In this document: one piece after another, positions 18,534-26,530 of the stretch
How positions within the stretch are numbered: position 1 is the first letter of the stretch
How the letters are laid out: each line of letters opens with the position of its first letter
Translations under genes and position numbers: made by a program
DNA from: PZPK01 sp963974595
Lineage (GTDB): Bacteria > Pseudomonadota > Gammaproteobacteria > Pseudomonadales > Oleiphilaceae
NCBI GenBank assembly: GCA_963974595.1
Contig: CAXBDA010000033.1
Coordinates: 1 to 33,521 of the forward strand
Length of the DNA: 33,521 nt
Direction of reading: 5' to 3'
The notes under the pieces: generated by a model
Seen by the model: the letters and a program-made list of their open reading frames with translations, nothing else
The model's database searches: none
Told to the model about the DNA's origin: nothing

Positions 18534-19265
18534 TTAAGAAGATCTATTAAAGTCTTTAAGAATTCCCTGTGTAACCAACTGATGGATCATATCTAAACCA
18601 AAAGCATTAAACGCTTCATTCAAGGGTACATGCATTTTCAAGGCTAGCTCCGACAAAACCTCTGAACTACTTGTATAACCTTGTTCAAATAAACTCACTA
18701 AAGCTGAAGTTGGTGCATTTACTTCGGTAAACTCAACGTCATTATTTGCATTTCTAAATACCAATAAAAAGGTTTGTTTGTTTTCTGTAGGAAGGTAATT
18801 AGGTGAAATTTGATGTACAGGCCAATCATAAATCAGGTTTTGCAAACTGGGATTAACCCTTATTCCTGATGATGGGTCAACCGCCTGATGATGCTCATCA
18901 AAGGTATCAACCGCTAGTTCAACCCATTCATAATGTGCTAATTGGACAAACCAAGAATAAGGCAGTTCAGGTGCTGAATCTGACACCAGATAATCTAGAA
19001 ACGCTTTTGGGATATCATTAAAACGTGGTGAATGGCAACGCCAATCACGAAAGAAGGACCGCGATAAATCACGCCAAACATCTTGCTCAATTAGACTTTT
19101 ACACACTGGAAAGCAGGTATTCAGAAACCCGCAGATATTATTAAACAATAGCTCTTCGTACACTCTGGAGCGTCTGGGGGTAACGCCATCTGGTAGAGCC
19201 TCATTCGCAGGGTCTCGCAAATAACGACCAAACTCAGCCTGAAAATTCTGCCATGGTTCAAGCAT
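18534..19265 (-). CDS. hvfC: HvfC-family RiPP maturation partner (DUF2063)
   Basis: A 243-residue protein with the N-terminal DUF2063 domain (about 5-95, including R-x-V/Y-E-L and FPVCKSLI) that accompanies DUF692/MNIO maturases. In characterised systems this partner binds the precursor peptide and presents it to the iron enzyme. The C-terminal half is a small globular domain rather like those in BufC/HvfC proteins. Its start overlaps the 3' end of hvfB by eight bases, a strong sign of translational coupling and complex formation. arsC follows after 13 bases. Function is assigned from family and context; no catalytic residues are expected. Confidence 0.88.
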   Translation of the reverse strand: MLEPWQNFQAEFGRYLRDPANEALPDGVTPRRSRVYEELLFNNICGFLNTCFPVCKSLIEQDVWRDLSRSFFRDWRCHSPRFNDIPKAFLDYLVSDSAPELPYSWFVQLAHYEWVELAVDTFDEHHQAVDPSSGIRVNPSLQNLIYDWPVHQISPNYLPTENKQTFLLVFRNANNDVEFTEVNAPTSALVSLFEQGYTSSSEVLSELALKMHVPLNEAFNAFGLDMIHQLVTQGILKDFNRSS

Positions 19266-20157
19266 AAGAACGAACGTGTGATCTAGATTTCGTATCAGAA
19301 AATGTCATTTGTATTTCCCTGATTTTATTCACTTCAAATAGTAACTCTGACAAAGCAGGAATATTGAAATCCCGCTCTAAACAGGTTGGAGTATTGACTG
19401 CATCAAAGCGATTCATTGCATAGGTCTGTTCTAACAAGGCCCATACAGGATCAATTACCTTGGCACCATGGGTATCAATAATTAAACCATCGTCTTCCAC
19501 ATAATGACCTGCCACATGAAGATAACCCACTTTCTCTAGTGGCAAGGAAGACAAATAAACAATGGGGTCAAAATTGAAGTTCTGACTATTCACATAAACG
19601 TTATTCACATCGAGATGAAAAAAACAGCCCGATTCTTCAACGATGGCAGAAACAAACTCGGCTTCTGTCATATCAGCATTCGGTGGTGCAACATAGTAAG
19701 AAGCATTCTCTATTCCAATCTGCATACCTAAGATATCTTGTGCTTGCTTGATTCGATTGGCGACCCATTTCACCGCACCTTCTGTGCACGGAATGGGTAA
19801 CAGGTCATAAAGATGCCCATCATCTGCACACCAAGACAAGTGCTCGGTGTACAAAGAACTCTGATGTGTTTGCATAAAACGCTTTATATTTTTTAGTAGT
19901 ACAGTATCTAGCTCGGTGTAACCACCAACAGAAAGTGACAAACCATGACAGGTAAAAGGATAACGTTCGGTGAACTCACGTAAGTCTTTTGCAAATCGAC
20001 CGCCTATCGACAGCCAGTTTTCAGGTGCAATCTCAAAAAAATCTACAGGTATAACCGATGAGCTATTTCGTAAGTCAGATATCATTTCTCTTCGAAAACC
20101 TAAACCGGCAAAACCGGGATAAGAAGAAGTATTATCTAAACTGACTTTAGCCATCAT
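19258..20157 (-). CDS. hvfB: HvfB-family MNIO RiPP maturase (DUF692)
   Basis: A 299-residue TIM-barrel enzyme of the multinuclear non-heme iron oxidase family (relatives MbnB, BufB, HvfB). Likely iron ligands are visible along the barrel: Glu42/Glu46 in FFEIAPENW, His71 (CHGLSLSVGG), Glu105-His106 (TEHLSW), Glu150-Asn151 (GIENASYY), His181/Asp183/Asn185 (HLDVNNVYVN), His214/His218 (HVAGH) and Asp228-His230 (DTHG). HvfB-type enzymes convert Cys in (E)GKCG motifs of HvfA into copper-binding oxazolone/thioamide groups. AAGG lies five bases before the first of two adjacent ATG codons; either could be used. It is separated from hvfA by 73 bases containing a terminator-like hairpin, and overlaps hvfC. 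Confidence 0.93.
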   Translation of the reverse strand: MMAKVSLDNTSSYPGFAGLGFRREMISDLRNSSSVIPVDFFEIAPENWLSIGGRFAKDLREFTERYPFTCHGLSLSVGGYTELDTVLLKNIKRFMQTHQSSLYTEHLSWCADDGHLYDLLPIPCTEGAVKWVANRIKQAQDILGMQIGIENASYYVAPPNADMTEAEFVSAIVEESGCFFHLDVNNVYVNSQNFNFDPIVYLSSLPLEKVGYLHVAGHYVEDDGLIIDTHGAKVIDPVWALLEQTYAMNRFDAVNTPTCLERDFNIPALSELLFEVNKIREIQMTFSDTKSRSHVRSYA

Positions 20158-20180
20158 AAATACCTTGATTGCAATAACAC

Positions 20181-20207
20181 AAAAAAGTTGAGCGACCTAA
20201 GCCGCTC
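20181..20207 (-). terminator. Intra-operon terminator/attenuator between hvfA and hvfB
   Basis: On the minus strand GAGCGGC (20201-20207) pairs with GTCGCTC (20190-20196), with one G-U pair and a four-base loop. Three bases later comes a run of six U (20181-20186). This has all parts of an intrinsic terminator. It lies 23 bases past the hvfA stop and before the hvfB start, so part of the transcription should stop after the precursor gene. Confidence 0.75.
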
Positions 20208-20230
20208 TTCTTCAGATCATAATGCGTGGT

Positions 20231-20707
20231 TTATTTATCGCCACCACATTTGCCTTCACCACACTTACCGTCCATTTTTTTCTCAGCTTTCTCTTTCATG
20301 TCGCCACCACATTTACCGTCCATGCTCTTTCCGGCTTTCTCTTTCATGTCGCCGCCACATTTACCGTCCATGCTCTTTCCGGCTTTCTCTTTCATGTCGC
20401 CGCCACACTTACCATCCATGCTCTTTCCAGCTTTCTCTTTCATGTCGCCGCCACATTTACCGTCCATGCTCTTTCCAGCTTTCTCTTTCATGTCGCCGCC
20501 ACATTTACCGTCCATGCTCTTTCCAGCTTTCTCTTTCATGTCGCCACCACATTTACCTTCTGGCATTTTGTCATTAGAAGCAACCAGGTATCCGCTTGAC
20601 AATGAAGTTGCTGAGAATGGGTTTTCGTTAGCTTGCAGTGCACCAGAAAATGCTGCCATAGCTAAAGATGAGCCTAATACAACTGACGTTAATGTAGTCT
20701 TTTTCAT
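20231..20707 (-). CDS. hvfA: HvfA-type RiPP metallophore precursor with eight (E/D)GKCG motifs
   Basis: A 158-residue exported precursor peptide. The signal peptide is about 1-26 (K-K near the start, hydrophobic core, A-L-Q-A cleavage site). A family-typical NPFSATSLSSGYLVA follows at about 29-43. Residues 51-146 are six near-identical 16-residue units, each starting GKCGGDMKEKAGKSMD, and the tail adds two more GKCG motifs. In all there are eight Cys, all in GKCG: the first and last preceded by Glu, the middle six by Asp. In HvfA the EGKCG cysteines are converted to oxazolone/thioamide copper ligands. AGGA lies seven bases before the ATG. A predicted ECF promoter is about 120 bases upstream and a terminator follows. 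Open frames on the opposite strand here are translations of the same repeat. Confidence 0.92.
   Translation of the reverse strand: MKKTTLTSVVLGSSLAMAAFSGALQANENPFSATSLSSGYLVASNDKMPEGKCGGDMKEKAGKSMDGKCGGDMKEKAGKSMDGKCGGDMKEKAGKSMDGKCGGDMKEKAGKSMDGKCGGDMKEKAGKSMDGKCGGDMKEKAEKKMDGKCGEGKCGGDK
20270..20557 (-). repeat. Six tandem 48-base units inside hvfA
   Basis: Six in-frame copies of a 48-base unit encode the 16-residue GKCG repeats. Inner copies differ by only one to a few bases, many at synonymous positions; the outermost copy near 20270-20317 is more diverged (AEKKMD in place of AGKSMD). High identity and whole-codon length point to recent expansion by slippage or unequal crossing-over, so copy number may vary among strains. 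Confidence 0.95.
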
Positions 20708-20831
20708 AACTGATCCTTTAAATATATTTATAAAGAGTGGTAACTCATTTTCATTGTTAAACTACTTTTTAATCGCACTTAATAAAAGTAAATCATACCC
20801 ACTAAGTGTCATAAGTAGTGTTTCGATAGTA

Positions 20832-20860
20832 TAGTCGATGAAACTAAAGGTATTCTTACA
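20832..20860 (-). promoter_or_regulatory. Predicted ECF promoter of hvfA operon
   Basis: Minus strand TGTAAG (20855-20860), 17-base spacer, CGACTA (20832-20837), followed by T-A. The same two hexamers precede the ECF sigma gene and hvfX, and with one mismatch arsS. The predicted start of transcription is near 20825, giving a leader of about 118 bases before hvfA. Confidence 0.75.
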
Positions 20861-20928
20861 ACTAATTTAAATTTTTTTACTAATTTGCTCACCGTTTTTA
20901 TTTTTGATTGAGCGCCTGTATTTTAAGC

Positions 20929-21744
20929 TTATTTATTAGGCTTTTGGAATAGTAGCGTCATTCTATCGCTCTCACCAATCGCTAAATAATCTTCTTTTTC
21001 CTCATTTCCCAGACGAAGTGTAGGTGGTAAGGTCCATACTCCCTTTGGGTGATCCGTTGTATCTTTAGGATTTCGATTGATATCGCTCTCTTCGACAAAA
21101 TTAAATCCTGCCTGTTTTGCGATTCCTATAACATAATCCTGACGCATATACCCACTGGCTTCTTGCTCACTTAAGTCACGAGAATCAGCCAGCCGGTGAT
21201 CGACAACACCCAGCAGGCCTCCTGGCTTCAGTGCTTTATAAAATGATTTAAACGCTAAAAGTACTCGTTCATCACCCCCTCCTCGCATATACCAGTTATG
21301 TACATTTCTGAACGTTAATACCAAATCAGTACTATTCTCTGGTGCAATGTCGATATAACCGGGAGGATTAAAACTCGTCAGTTGAACCTTTGAATATAGC
21401 TCTGGTAATGCAGCTAGTTTTTCAACAAAGCTTTTACGAGAGTTTCGAAAAAATTCTGACGTAGAATCCTCATTAAAATGTGCTGCATAAAAGACGCCCT
21501 TATCTTTTAAGTAAGGAGCCAAAATCTCGGTATACCAACCTTTTCCACCAGGCCATATTTCCACTACCGTCATATTTTCTTTTAGACCGAAAAACTCAAG
21601 CGTTGCTTGAGGGTTTCGATAAACATCACGCACGGCAGAGGCTTCTCTATGCTTAGATTCAATAATATCGTTTAGCTCTGTTGCTATAACGGGATTAACC
21701 AAGCTCAATAATAAGCTAGTTGCCAGTACTGCTTTTTTAAACAT
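20929..21744 (-). CDS. Exported SAM-dependent methyltransferase (COG4798-like)
   Basis: A 271-residue class I methyltransferase-fold protein with a cleavable-looking signal peptide (about 1-21, ending V-I-A-T). The SAM-binding motif I reads VVEIWPGGKGWYTEIL (near 59-74), and a motif-IV-like segment DLVLTFRNVHNW follows. Predicted methyltransferases of this family are secreted and lack a known substrate; whether they bind SAM in the periplasm is uncertain. It is not ArsM: it lacks the arsenite-binding cysteines. It sits 28 bases after the aldo/keto reductase gene and upstream of the hvfA promoter, at the end of the arsS-type run. Role in this cluster is unknown. Confidence 0.75.
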   Translation of the reverse strand: MFKKAVLATSLLLSLVNPVIATELNDIIESKHREASAVRDVYRNPQATLEFFGLKENMTVVEIWPGGKGWYTEILAPYLKDKGVFYAAHFNEDSTSEFFRNSRKSFVEKLAALPELYSKVQLTSFNPPGYIDIAPENSTDLVLTFRNVHNWYMRGGGDERVLLAFKSFYKALKPGGLLGVVDHRLADSRDLSEQEASGYMRQDYVIGIAKQAGFNFVEESDINRNPKDTTDHPKGVWTLPPTLRLGNEEKEDYLAIGESDRMTLLFQKPNK

Positions 21745-21772
21745 AATTTTTCAACCTTTATCAATAATCAAA

Positions 21773-22825
21773 TCAAAATGGTGAAGGGTATTCCCGCATC
21801 ACACTCTGAATATCCTTCAAAGCCTCGTCACTTAATTTAAGCTTAAACGCATCAATATCTTCCGTTAGCTGAAATAAAGATGTCGCGCCGATAATCGTAG
21901 ACGTCACACCATCAACCTGATCACACCATGCCAAGGCTAGTTGCGAAGACGTCATGCCATTTTGCTGTGCAATATCGGCATAAGCTTTGACCGCCTTTTC
22001 AACTTGCGGCTTATCTCGTAAAATCCCATTGCGCTGGGGAATACTCCATCGGCTACCTTCTGGTCGCTGCCCATTCAAATATTTACCACTTAATACACCA
22101 CCGCCTAAAGGAGACCATGGCAAAAAGGCAAGATCTGCATGAACACAATTTTCAATCAGATAAGGCCAGTCTTTGTTATGAAGCAGGTTAAATTCATTTT
22201 GAATCGATACCATTTTGGGTAGCGAATATTTTTCGGCTAATCGAAGATATTCACTAATTCCCCAAGGGGTATCATCGGACAAACCACAATAACGAATTTT
22301 CCCTGCCTTAATACACTTATTTAATGCCTGAAGGATTTCTAACATTTGATTAGAGTGTGCTTGGGTATCAACATCGGTAAACGTAATTCGACCCGGTAGA
22401 TGTTTTGCAAAATGGGGTGATGTACGATTAGGCCAGTGAAGCTGATAGAGATCGATATAATCTGTTTGAAGTCGCTTTAAAGACGCATCAACAGATTGAA
22501 TAATCGATTCACCCGTGATATCACCACTCTCTCGAATCCACGGTATTCCATTACCCGCTATTTTACTCGCCAGTATAATATCGCTGCGTTTATTTGGGTT
22601 GGCCGCTAACCAATTACCAATCATTTTTTCGGTTTTACCGTAAGTGTCAGCCTTAGGTGGTACTGAATACATTTCGGCCGTATCGATAAAATTAATACCC
22701 TGAGCCAAGGCATAATCAATTTGTTCACTTGCTTCACGCTGGCTATTTTGGCTGCCCCAGGTCATAGAGCCCAAACAAACGCGCGACACCTTCAGATCGC
22801 TACTACCTAGCTTTGAATATTGCAT
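21773..22825 (-). CDS. Aldo/keto reductase, Tas-like
   Basis: A 350-residue NAD(P)H-dependent aldo/keto reductase of the same subfamily as E. coli Tas. The catalytic tetrad is visible as Asp/Tyr in FIDTAEMYSVPP, Lys in ILASKIAG and His in YQLHWPNR. The C-terminal IIGATSLFQL region is the cofactor-binding loop. The substrate is unknown; Tas-like enzymes are widespread and this one may be unrelated to arsenic chemistry. It is in line with the glycosyltransferase genes (78-base gap upstream) and the methyltransferase gene (28-base gap downstream), which suggests co-transcription. Confidence 0.88.
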   Translation of the reverse strand: MQYSKLGSSDLKVSRVCLGSMTWGSQNSQREASEQIDYALAQGINFIDTAEMYSVPPKADTYGKTEKMIGNWLAANPNKRSDIILASKIAGNGIPWIRESGDITGESIIQSVDASLKRLQTDYIDLYQLHWPNRTSPHFAKHLPGRITFTDVDTQAHSNQMLEILQALNKCIKAGKIRYCGLSDDTPWGISEYLRLAEKYSLPKMVSIQNEFNLLHNKDWPYLIENCVHADLAFLPWSPLGGGVLSGKYLNGQRPEGSRWSIPQRNGILRDKPQVEKAVKAYADIAQQNGMTSSQLALAWCDQVDGVTSTIIGATSLFQLTEDIDAFKLKLSDEALKDIQSVMREYPSPF

Positions 22826-22903
22826 ATTTTATCCTTTAGATTCTTAATCACTCTATGAGCAAAAATAATTATGTTCCTTGAGGTTTTTACCCCTCCCTGA
22901 GCG

Positions 22904-23521
22904 TTATGTAATAAAATTTTCAGGTAAATACTTCAAATCATCTGCCTCATCTATATCATGCAGCTGCCGTAAATGCGCCACCTGCCAATCCAAGTATCGA
23001 AAACATTCAAATGTTAACTCACACACTTTGTCAGTACTCCATGGTATACCTTCAAACAGACTTGAATCAAAAGCATTCAAACCCATCAAGGCATAACCAC
23101 CATCAGAAACGGGTGTTAAACAGGCATCATGACACAATAATTCTTCCGCTGCGCTGCGCAGGTATTGCGCGTCTAATTCAGGGCAATCAGTGCCCATCAA
23201 CAAAACACTGCGGTGACCTTTCAATGCTCTTTCTGCCGCCCTTGCCATGCGTTCACCTAAATCACCGTCACCCTGCTCTGTTAAGAGGATATTTTTTGGC
23301 AATGAATAGCCATTCCAGTAGTTATCGCTTAAAGACGGTGTCACACATAATTCAACAGACCCAATATCTGCAGATAAAGCGTGTTTAATGGTGTGATCAA
23401 ATAATTTTTTCGCGAATCGAGCCGCGCCTTGCTCACCTAACGCAGGTATTAATCGGGTTTTAGCAAAGCCAGCTAAGGGTGCTTTCGCAAAAATAATGAT
23501 GTGTACTTTTTTTTTATTCAT
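22904..23521 (-). CDS. TIGR04282-type (DUF2064) glycosyltransferase, arsenosugar-associated
   Basis: A 205-residue GT-A-like nucleotidyl/glycosyltransferase of the DUF2064 family. The N-terminal FAKAPLAGFAKTRL is the nucleotide-binding loop. GTDCPEL (near 110-116) holds the metal-binding Asp and VSDGGYALMGL is the second family block. NCBI family naming links it to arsenosugar biosynthesis because of repeated co-occurrence with arsS. It lies 50 bases downstream of the TIGR04283-type gene, its usual partner. The actual sugar donor and acceptor are not known. Confidence 0.85.
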   Translation of the reverse strand: MNKKKVHIIIFAKAPLAGFAKTRLIPALGEQGAARFAKKLFDHTIKHALSADIGSVELCVTPSLSDNYWNGYSLPKNILLTEQGDGDLGERMARAAERALKGHRSVLLMGTDCPELDAQYLRSAAEELLCHDACLTPVSDGGYALMGLNAFDSSLFEGIPWSTDKVCELTFECFRYLDWQVAHLRQLHDIDEADDLKYLPENFIT

Positions 23522-23571
23522 GGTTTAAGTTGTCATACTTTAAATAGTCTTCGATCTTATTATTCTTTAGT

Positions 23572-24246
23572 TTAGCGATATTTAGCGGCTAACTCTTCTG
23601 CGCTCACACCACGCCAATACGAGAAGCGCAAAGACCACATTAAATAGATCGTATTCCAAATACCTTTTTGCTCCCAACGCCGCCCAGACGTAATAACTTT
23701 AACGCGCAGAGCAACAGGTTTGCTTATGCGTTTTAAACGTTTCGAGAACTCTATATCTTCCATCAAAGCTTGAACAGGAAAACCACCCATTTTCTCAAAC
23801 AAATTTTTCCGTATAAAAATCGCTTGATCACCGGTCACAATAGAGCTTAAGCGAGATCGATGATTCATAAACCAGGCAATCACCTTGAACATAAACGCTC
23901 GCCCGCTAATCGTGACGTTAAATCGCCCCCAATCAGAACGTGTATCCTCAAACGCCTGTTTAATAATTTGATCAGAATTTTCTGGCAAGCGAGTATCGGC
24001 ATGTAGAAAAAGTAAGATGTCGCCACTTGCAAATTTTGCACCCGTATTCATTTGAAGGGCTCGGCCTTTTTTTGATCGAACCACGCTAAAGCCTAATGCT
24101 TCGGCTTGTTCAGGTGATTGATCGGTACTGCCGCCATCAACTAAAATGACTTCACAGCTTGCACGTTTACATGCAAGCAGATGCTCCAAGAGTTCTGGCA
24201 ATTGTGCAGCTTCATTTAGAATGGGAACAATAATCGATATAAGCAT
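23572..24246 (-). CDS. TIGR04283-type family 2 glycosyltransferase, arsenosugar-associated
   Basis: A 224-residue GT2 enzyme. The N-terminal SIIVPILNEA and ILVDGGSTDQ are donor-binding motifs, FLHADTRLP carries the D-x-D-like metal site, and TGDQAIFIRK and LMEDIEFSKRL (near 163-173) form the acceptor side. A C-terminal hydrophobic stretch could lie on the membrane. The family is typically next to TIGR04282 and ArsS genes, as here. Only a weak ribosome binding site is visible. A 112-base gap separates it from the upstream oxidoreductase gene, with no obvious terminator. Confidence 0.87.
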   Translation of the reverse strand: MLISIIVPILNEAAQLPELLEHLLACKRASCEVILVDGGSTDQSPEQAEALGFSVVRSKKGRALQMNTGAKFASGDILLFLHADTRLPENSDQIIKQAFEDTRSDWGRFNVTISGRAFMFKVIAWFMNHRSRLSSIVTGDQAIFIRKNLFEKMGGFPVQALMEDIEFSKRLKRISKPVALRVKVITSGRRWEQKGIWNTIYLMWSLRFSYWRGVSAEELAAKYR

Positions 24247-24358
24247 AAAGAAGTTTATTTCGTATTTAAGCGCAAATCATAGTCAAGAAGCTCGACATCC
24301 ACATTTCGTTTTTCACCCAGCAAGGGAATAAGGCTAGATATCTAAACAGACGAAACCT

Positions 24359-26509
24359 TTAACCGCGTCTCCAAGTATGGTATTTCTCTAGAATACGAAG
24401 CGCCATTTGAGGTGCATGAGCTTTCTTCCACTCACCAGCGGCATATTTATTCGCTTCTGCCCAGGTTGGATAAGTATGAATTGTACCCAATATTTTATTC
24501 AGACCTAAACCATGACGCATCGCAAAAACAAATTCGGCTAATAAGTCTCCGGCATGCTCACCGACTAAGGTGACACCCAAAATTTTATCTTTCCCGGGAA
24601 CCGTTAATACTTTGACGAAGCCGTGTGCTGCACTTTCAGCGATGGCTCGATCGAGATCATCAATGCCGTATTTAGTAACTTCATAAGCAATACCCTGCTC
24701 TTTGGCTTCTTGTTCATTTAAGCCAACACGTGCCACTTCAGGATCCACAAACGTCGCCCATGGAATCACACTGTAGTCAGCTTTAAATTTTTTGAACTGG
24801 CCAAACAAAGCATTTACGGCGGCATACCATGCTTGATGCGCGGCAGTATGGGTAAATTGGAATGGCCCAGCGACATCACCCGCTGCATAAATATTCGGAT
24901 ACAAGGTTTCAAGGTATTCATTGGTGACAACGGTTCGATTCGTTTCGATACCCAAGGTTTCCAGACCGTAGCCAGTCAAACGTGCAATACGACCAACAGC
25001 ACAGAGTAAGTCATCAAATTCAATTCGCTGTTCTTCGCCTTGGTGCTCGACCACAATGAATTTTGAGTCTCCGTCTTTTTCACAACGCAAGGCTGCGTGA
25101 CCTGTTAGTACTCGGACACCATCGCTTTCCAAGCTGGCTTTAGCGAGTTCAGACACGTCCTGATCTTCCCTTGCCATTATACGCTCACCGCGCTCAATCT
25201 GAATGACTTCACTACCTAAACGCGCAAAGCTTTGAGACAGCTCACAACCAATCGGGCCGCCACCCAACACAACTAAACGCTTCGGAATATCATCTCGTTT
25301 GGCAAACTCATCCCACAAGGTATCACTGGTGACATAACCCGACTCTTCAATACCCGGCAAAGGCGGAACAAAGGGGCTAGCACCGACTGCAATCACGATA
25401 CTACGAGCGGTTAAGCGCTGGGTGCCACCGTCGTTAAGCGCTATTTCAACGGTCCAGGGATCAATCATTTTGGCATAACCTTGCAGTACTTCGACGCCTA
25501 AACCGGTATAACGTTCAACACTATCGTGTGGTTCCACTTCGGCAATTACACTGTGAATACGCTGCATAACTTTCTTGAACGAAAAGGCTGACCGAACATT
25601 CTCCAAACCATACTGTTCAGCCTGTTGCATTTGCTTGGCTAACTTAGCGCTTTTGATTAAGGCTTTACTGGGGACACAACCATAATTGAGGCAATCACCC
25701 CCCATTTTATGCGCCTCAATCAAGGTCACCTTTGCTTTAACCGCAGCCGCAATGTAAGAAGACACTAAGCCACCAGCACCACCGCCAATCACAATTAAAT
25801 TACGGTCAAATGTCTTGGGTTGAGTCCAATTTTCATAAACACGTTTCGCTTGAAAAATAGCAATGATCTTTTTCGCAATAAGTGGGAAAATACCGAGCAG
25901 TACAAAAGATAAGATTAAAGCCGGAGATAAAATACCTGATAAACTTTCAATTTGAGCCAATTGGGTACCGGCATTCACATAAACAATGGTACCCGCCAAC
26001 ATGCCAACCTGACTAACTAAATAAAATGTGCTTGCTTTAATTGGCGTTAAGCCCATTAATAAGTTGATTAGGAAAAAAGGAAAAACCGGCACCAAACGCA
26101 GGGTAAAAAGATAAAACGCACCTTCTTTTTCGATTCCCTCATTAATTGCTTTTAAGCGATCACCGAATTTATTTTGTACCGTTTCCTTCAAGAAATAACG
26201 TGATGCCAAAAAAGCAAACGTGGCTCCAATTGAGCTGGCAAAGGAAACAATCACAGTACCCCATAACACACCAAACAAAGCGCCTGCTGCTAATGTCATC
26301 ACAGCTGCACCTGGAAGTGAAAGCGCTGTCACTAGAACATAGACACCCAAGAACGCGAGTGCCACGGTAAATGGTGCTTGCGAGCGCCATTTTTCAAAGT
26401 CGCCCAAACCATTTTTCAAACCGTCTAAGGTTAATAAATGCTGAAGGTCATACGAAAAAAACAAAAATATAACGACCGCGATTAAACCTAAAATGATACC
26501 TTTTTTCAT
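24359..26509 (-). CDS. Fusion of TVP38/TMEM64 membrane domain with mercuric-reductase-like flavoprotein
   Basis: A 716-residue membrane protein. Residues about 1-225 form a TVP38/TMEM64 (SNARE-associated/DedA-like) domain with five or six helices. Residues about 235-700 are a class I pyridine nucleotide-disulfide oxidoreductase: FAD motif VIGGGAGGLVSS (240-251), redox pair Cys273/Cys278 in GGDCLNYGCVPSK, NADH motif LGGGPIGCELSQ, FAD motif AAGDVAG, and C-terminal dimer-interface HTYPTWAE. No MerA C-terminal vicinal Cys pair is present; the protein ends in R-R-G. It is 21 bases behind arsS, so it is co-expressed with it. A role as a membrane-bound thiol or metal(loid) reductase is inferred; the substrate is unknown. 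Confidence 0.9.
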   Translation of the reverse strand: MKKGIILGLIAVVIFLFFSYDLQHLLTLDGLKNGLGDFEKWRSQAPFTVALAFLGVYVLVTALSLPGAAVMTLAAGALFGVLWGTVIVSFASSIGATFAFLASRYFLKETVQNKFGDRLKAINEGIEKEGAFYLFTLRLVPVFPFFLINLLMGLTPIKASTFYLVSQVGMLAGTIVYVNAGTQLAQIESLSGILSPALILSFVLLGIFPLIAKKIIAIFQAKRVYENWTQPKTFDRNLIVIGGGAGGLVSSYIAAAVKAKVTLIEAHKMGGDCLNYGCVPSKALIKSAKLAKQMQQAEQYGLENVRSAFSFKKVMQRIHSVIAEVEPHDSVERYTGLGVEVLQGYAKMIDPWTVEIALNDGGTQRLTARSIVIAVGASPFVPPLPGIEESGYVTSDTLWDEFAKRDDIPKRLVVLGGGPIGCELSQSFARLGSEVIQIERGERIMAREDQDVSELAKASLESDGVRVLTGHAALRCEKDGDSKFIVVEHQGEEQRIEFDDLLCAVGRIARLTGYGLETLGIETNRTVVTNEYLETLYPNIYAAGDVAGPFQFTHTAAHQAWYAAVNALFGQFKKFKADYSVIPWATFVDPEVARVGLNEQEAKEQGIAYEVTKYGIDDLDRAIAESAAHGFVKVLTVPGKDKILGVTLVGEHAGDLLAEFVFAMRHGLGLNKILGTIHTYPTWAEANKYAAGEWKKAHAPQMALRILEKYHTWRRG

Positions 26510-26530
26510 AATCCTACCCTAAATAAACTA

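Noticed and set aside
20270..20557. CRISPR array
   Set aside because: The units are directly adjacent with no unique spacers and encode an in-frame protein repeat.
20188..20834. Long open frames on the plus strand opposite hvfA
   Set aside because: They are translations of the 48-base tandem repeat in other frames (repeat length divisible by three keeps all frames open). The minus-strand frame has a signal peptide, ribosome binding site and known family motifs.
24335..24344. Perfect palindrome TAGATATCTA after the oxidoreductase gene
   Set aside because: Ten bases in AT-rich DNA, single copy, no loop or U-run; likely chance.
24247..24358. A fifth ECF promoter upstream of the TIGR04283 glycosyltransferase
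   Set aside because: A TGACTATG resembling the -10 is present, but no TGTAA-like -35 occurs 16-17 bases upstream.
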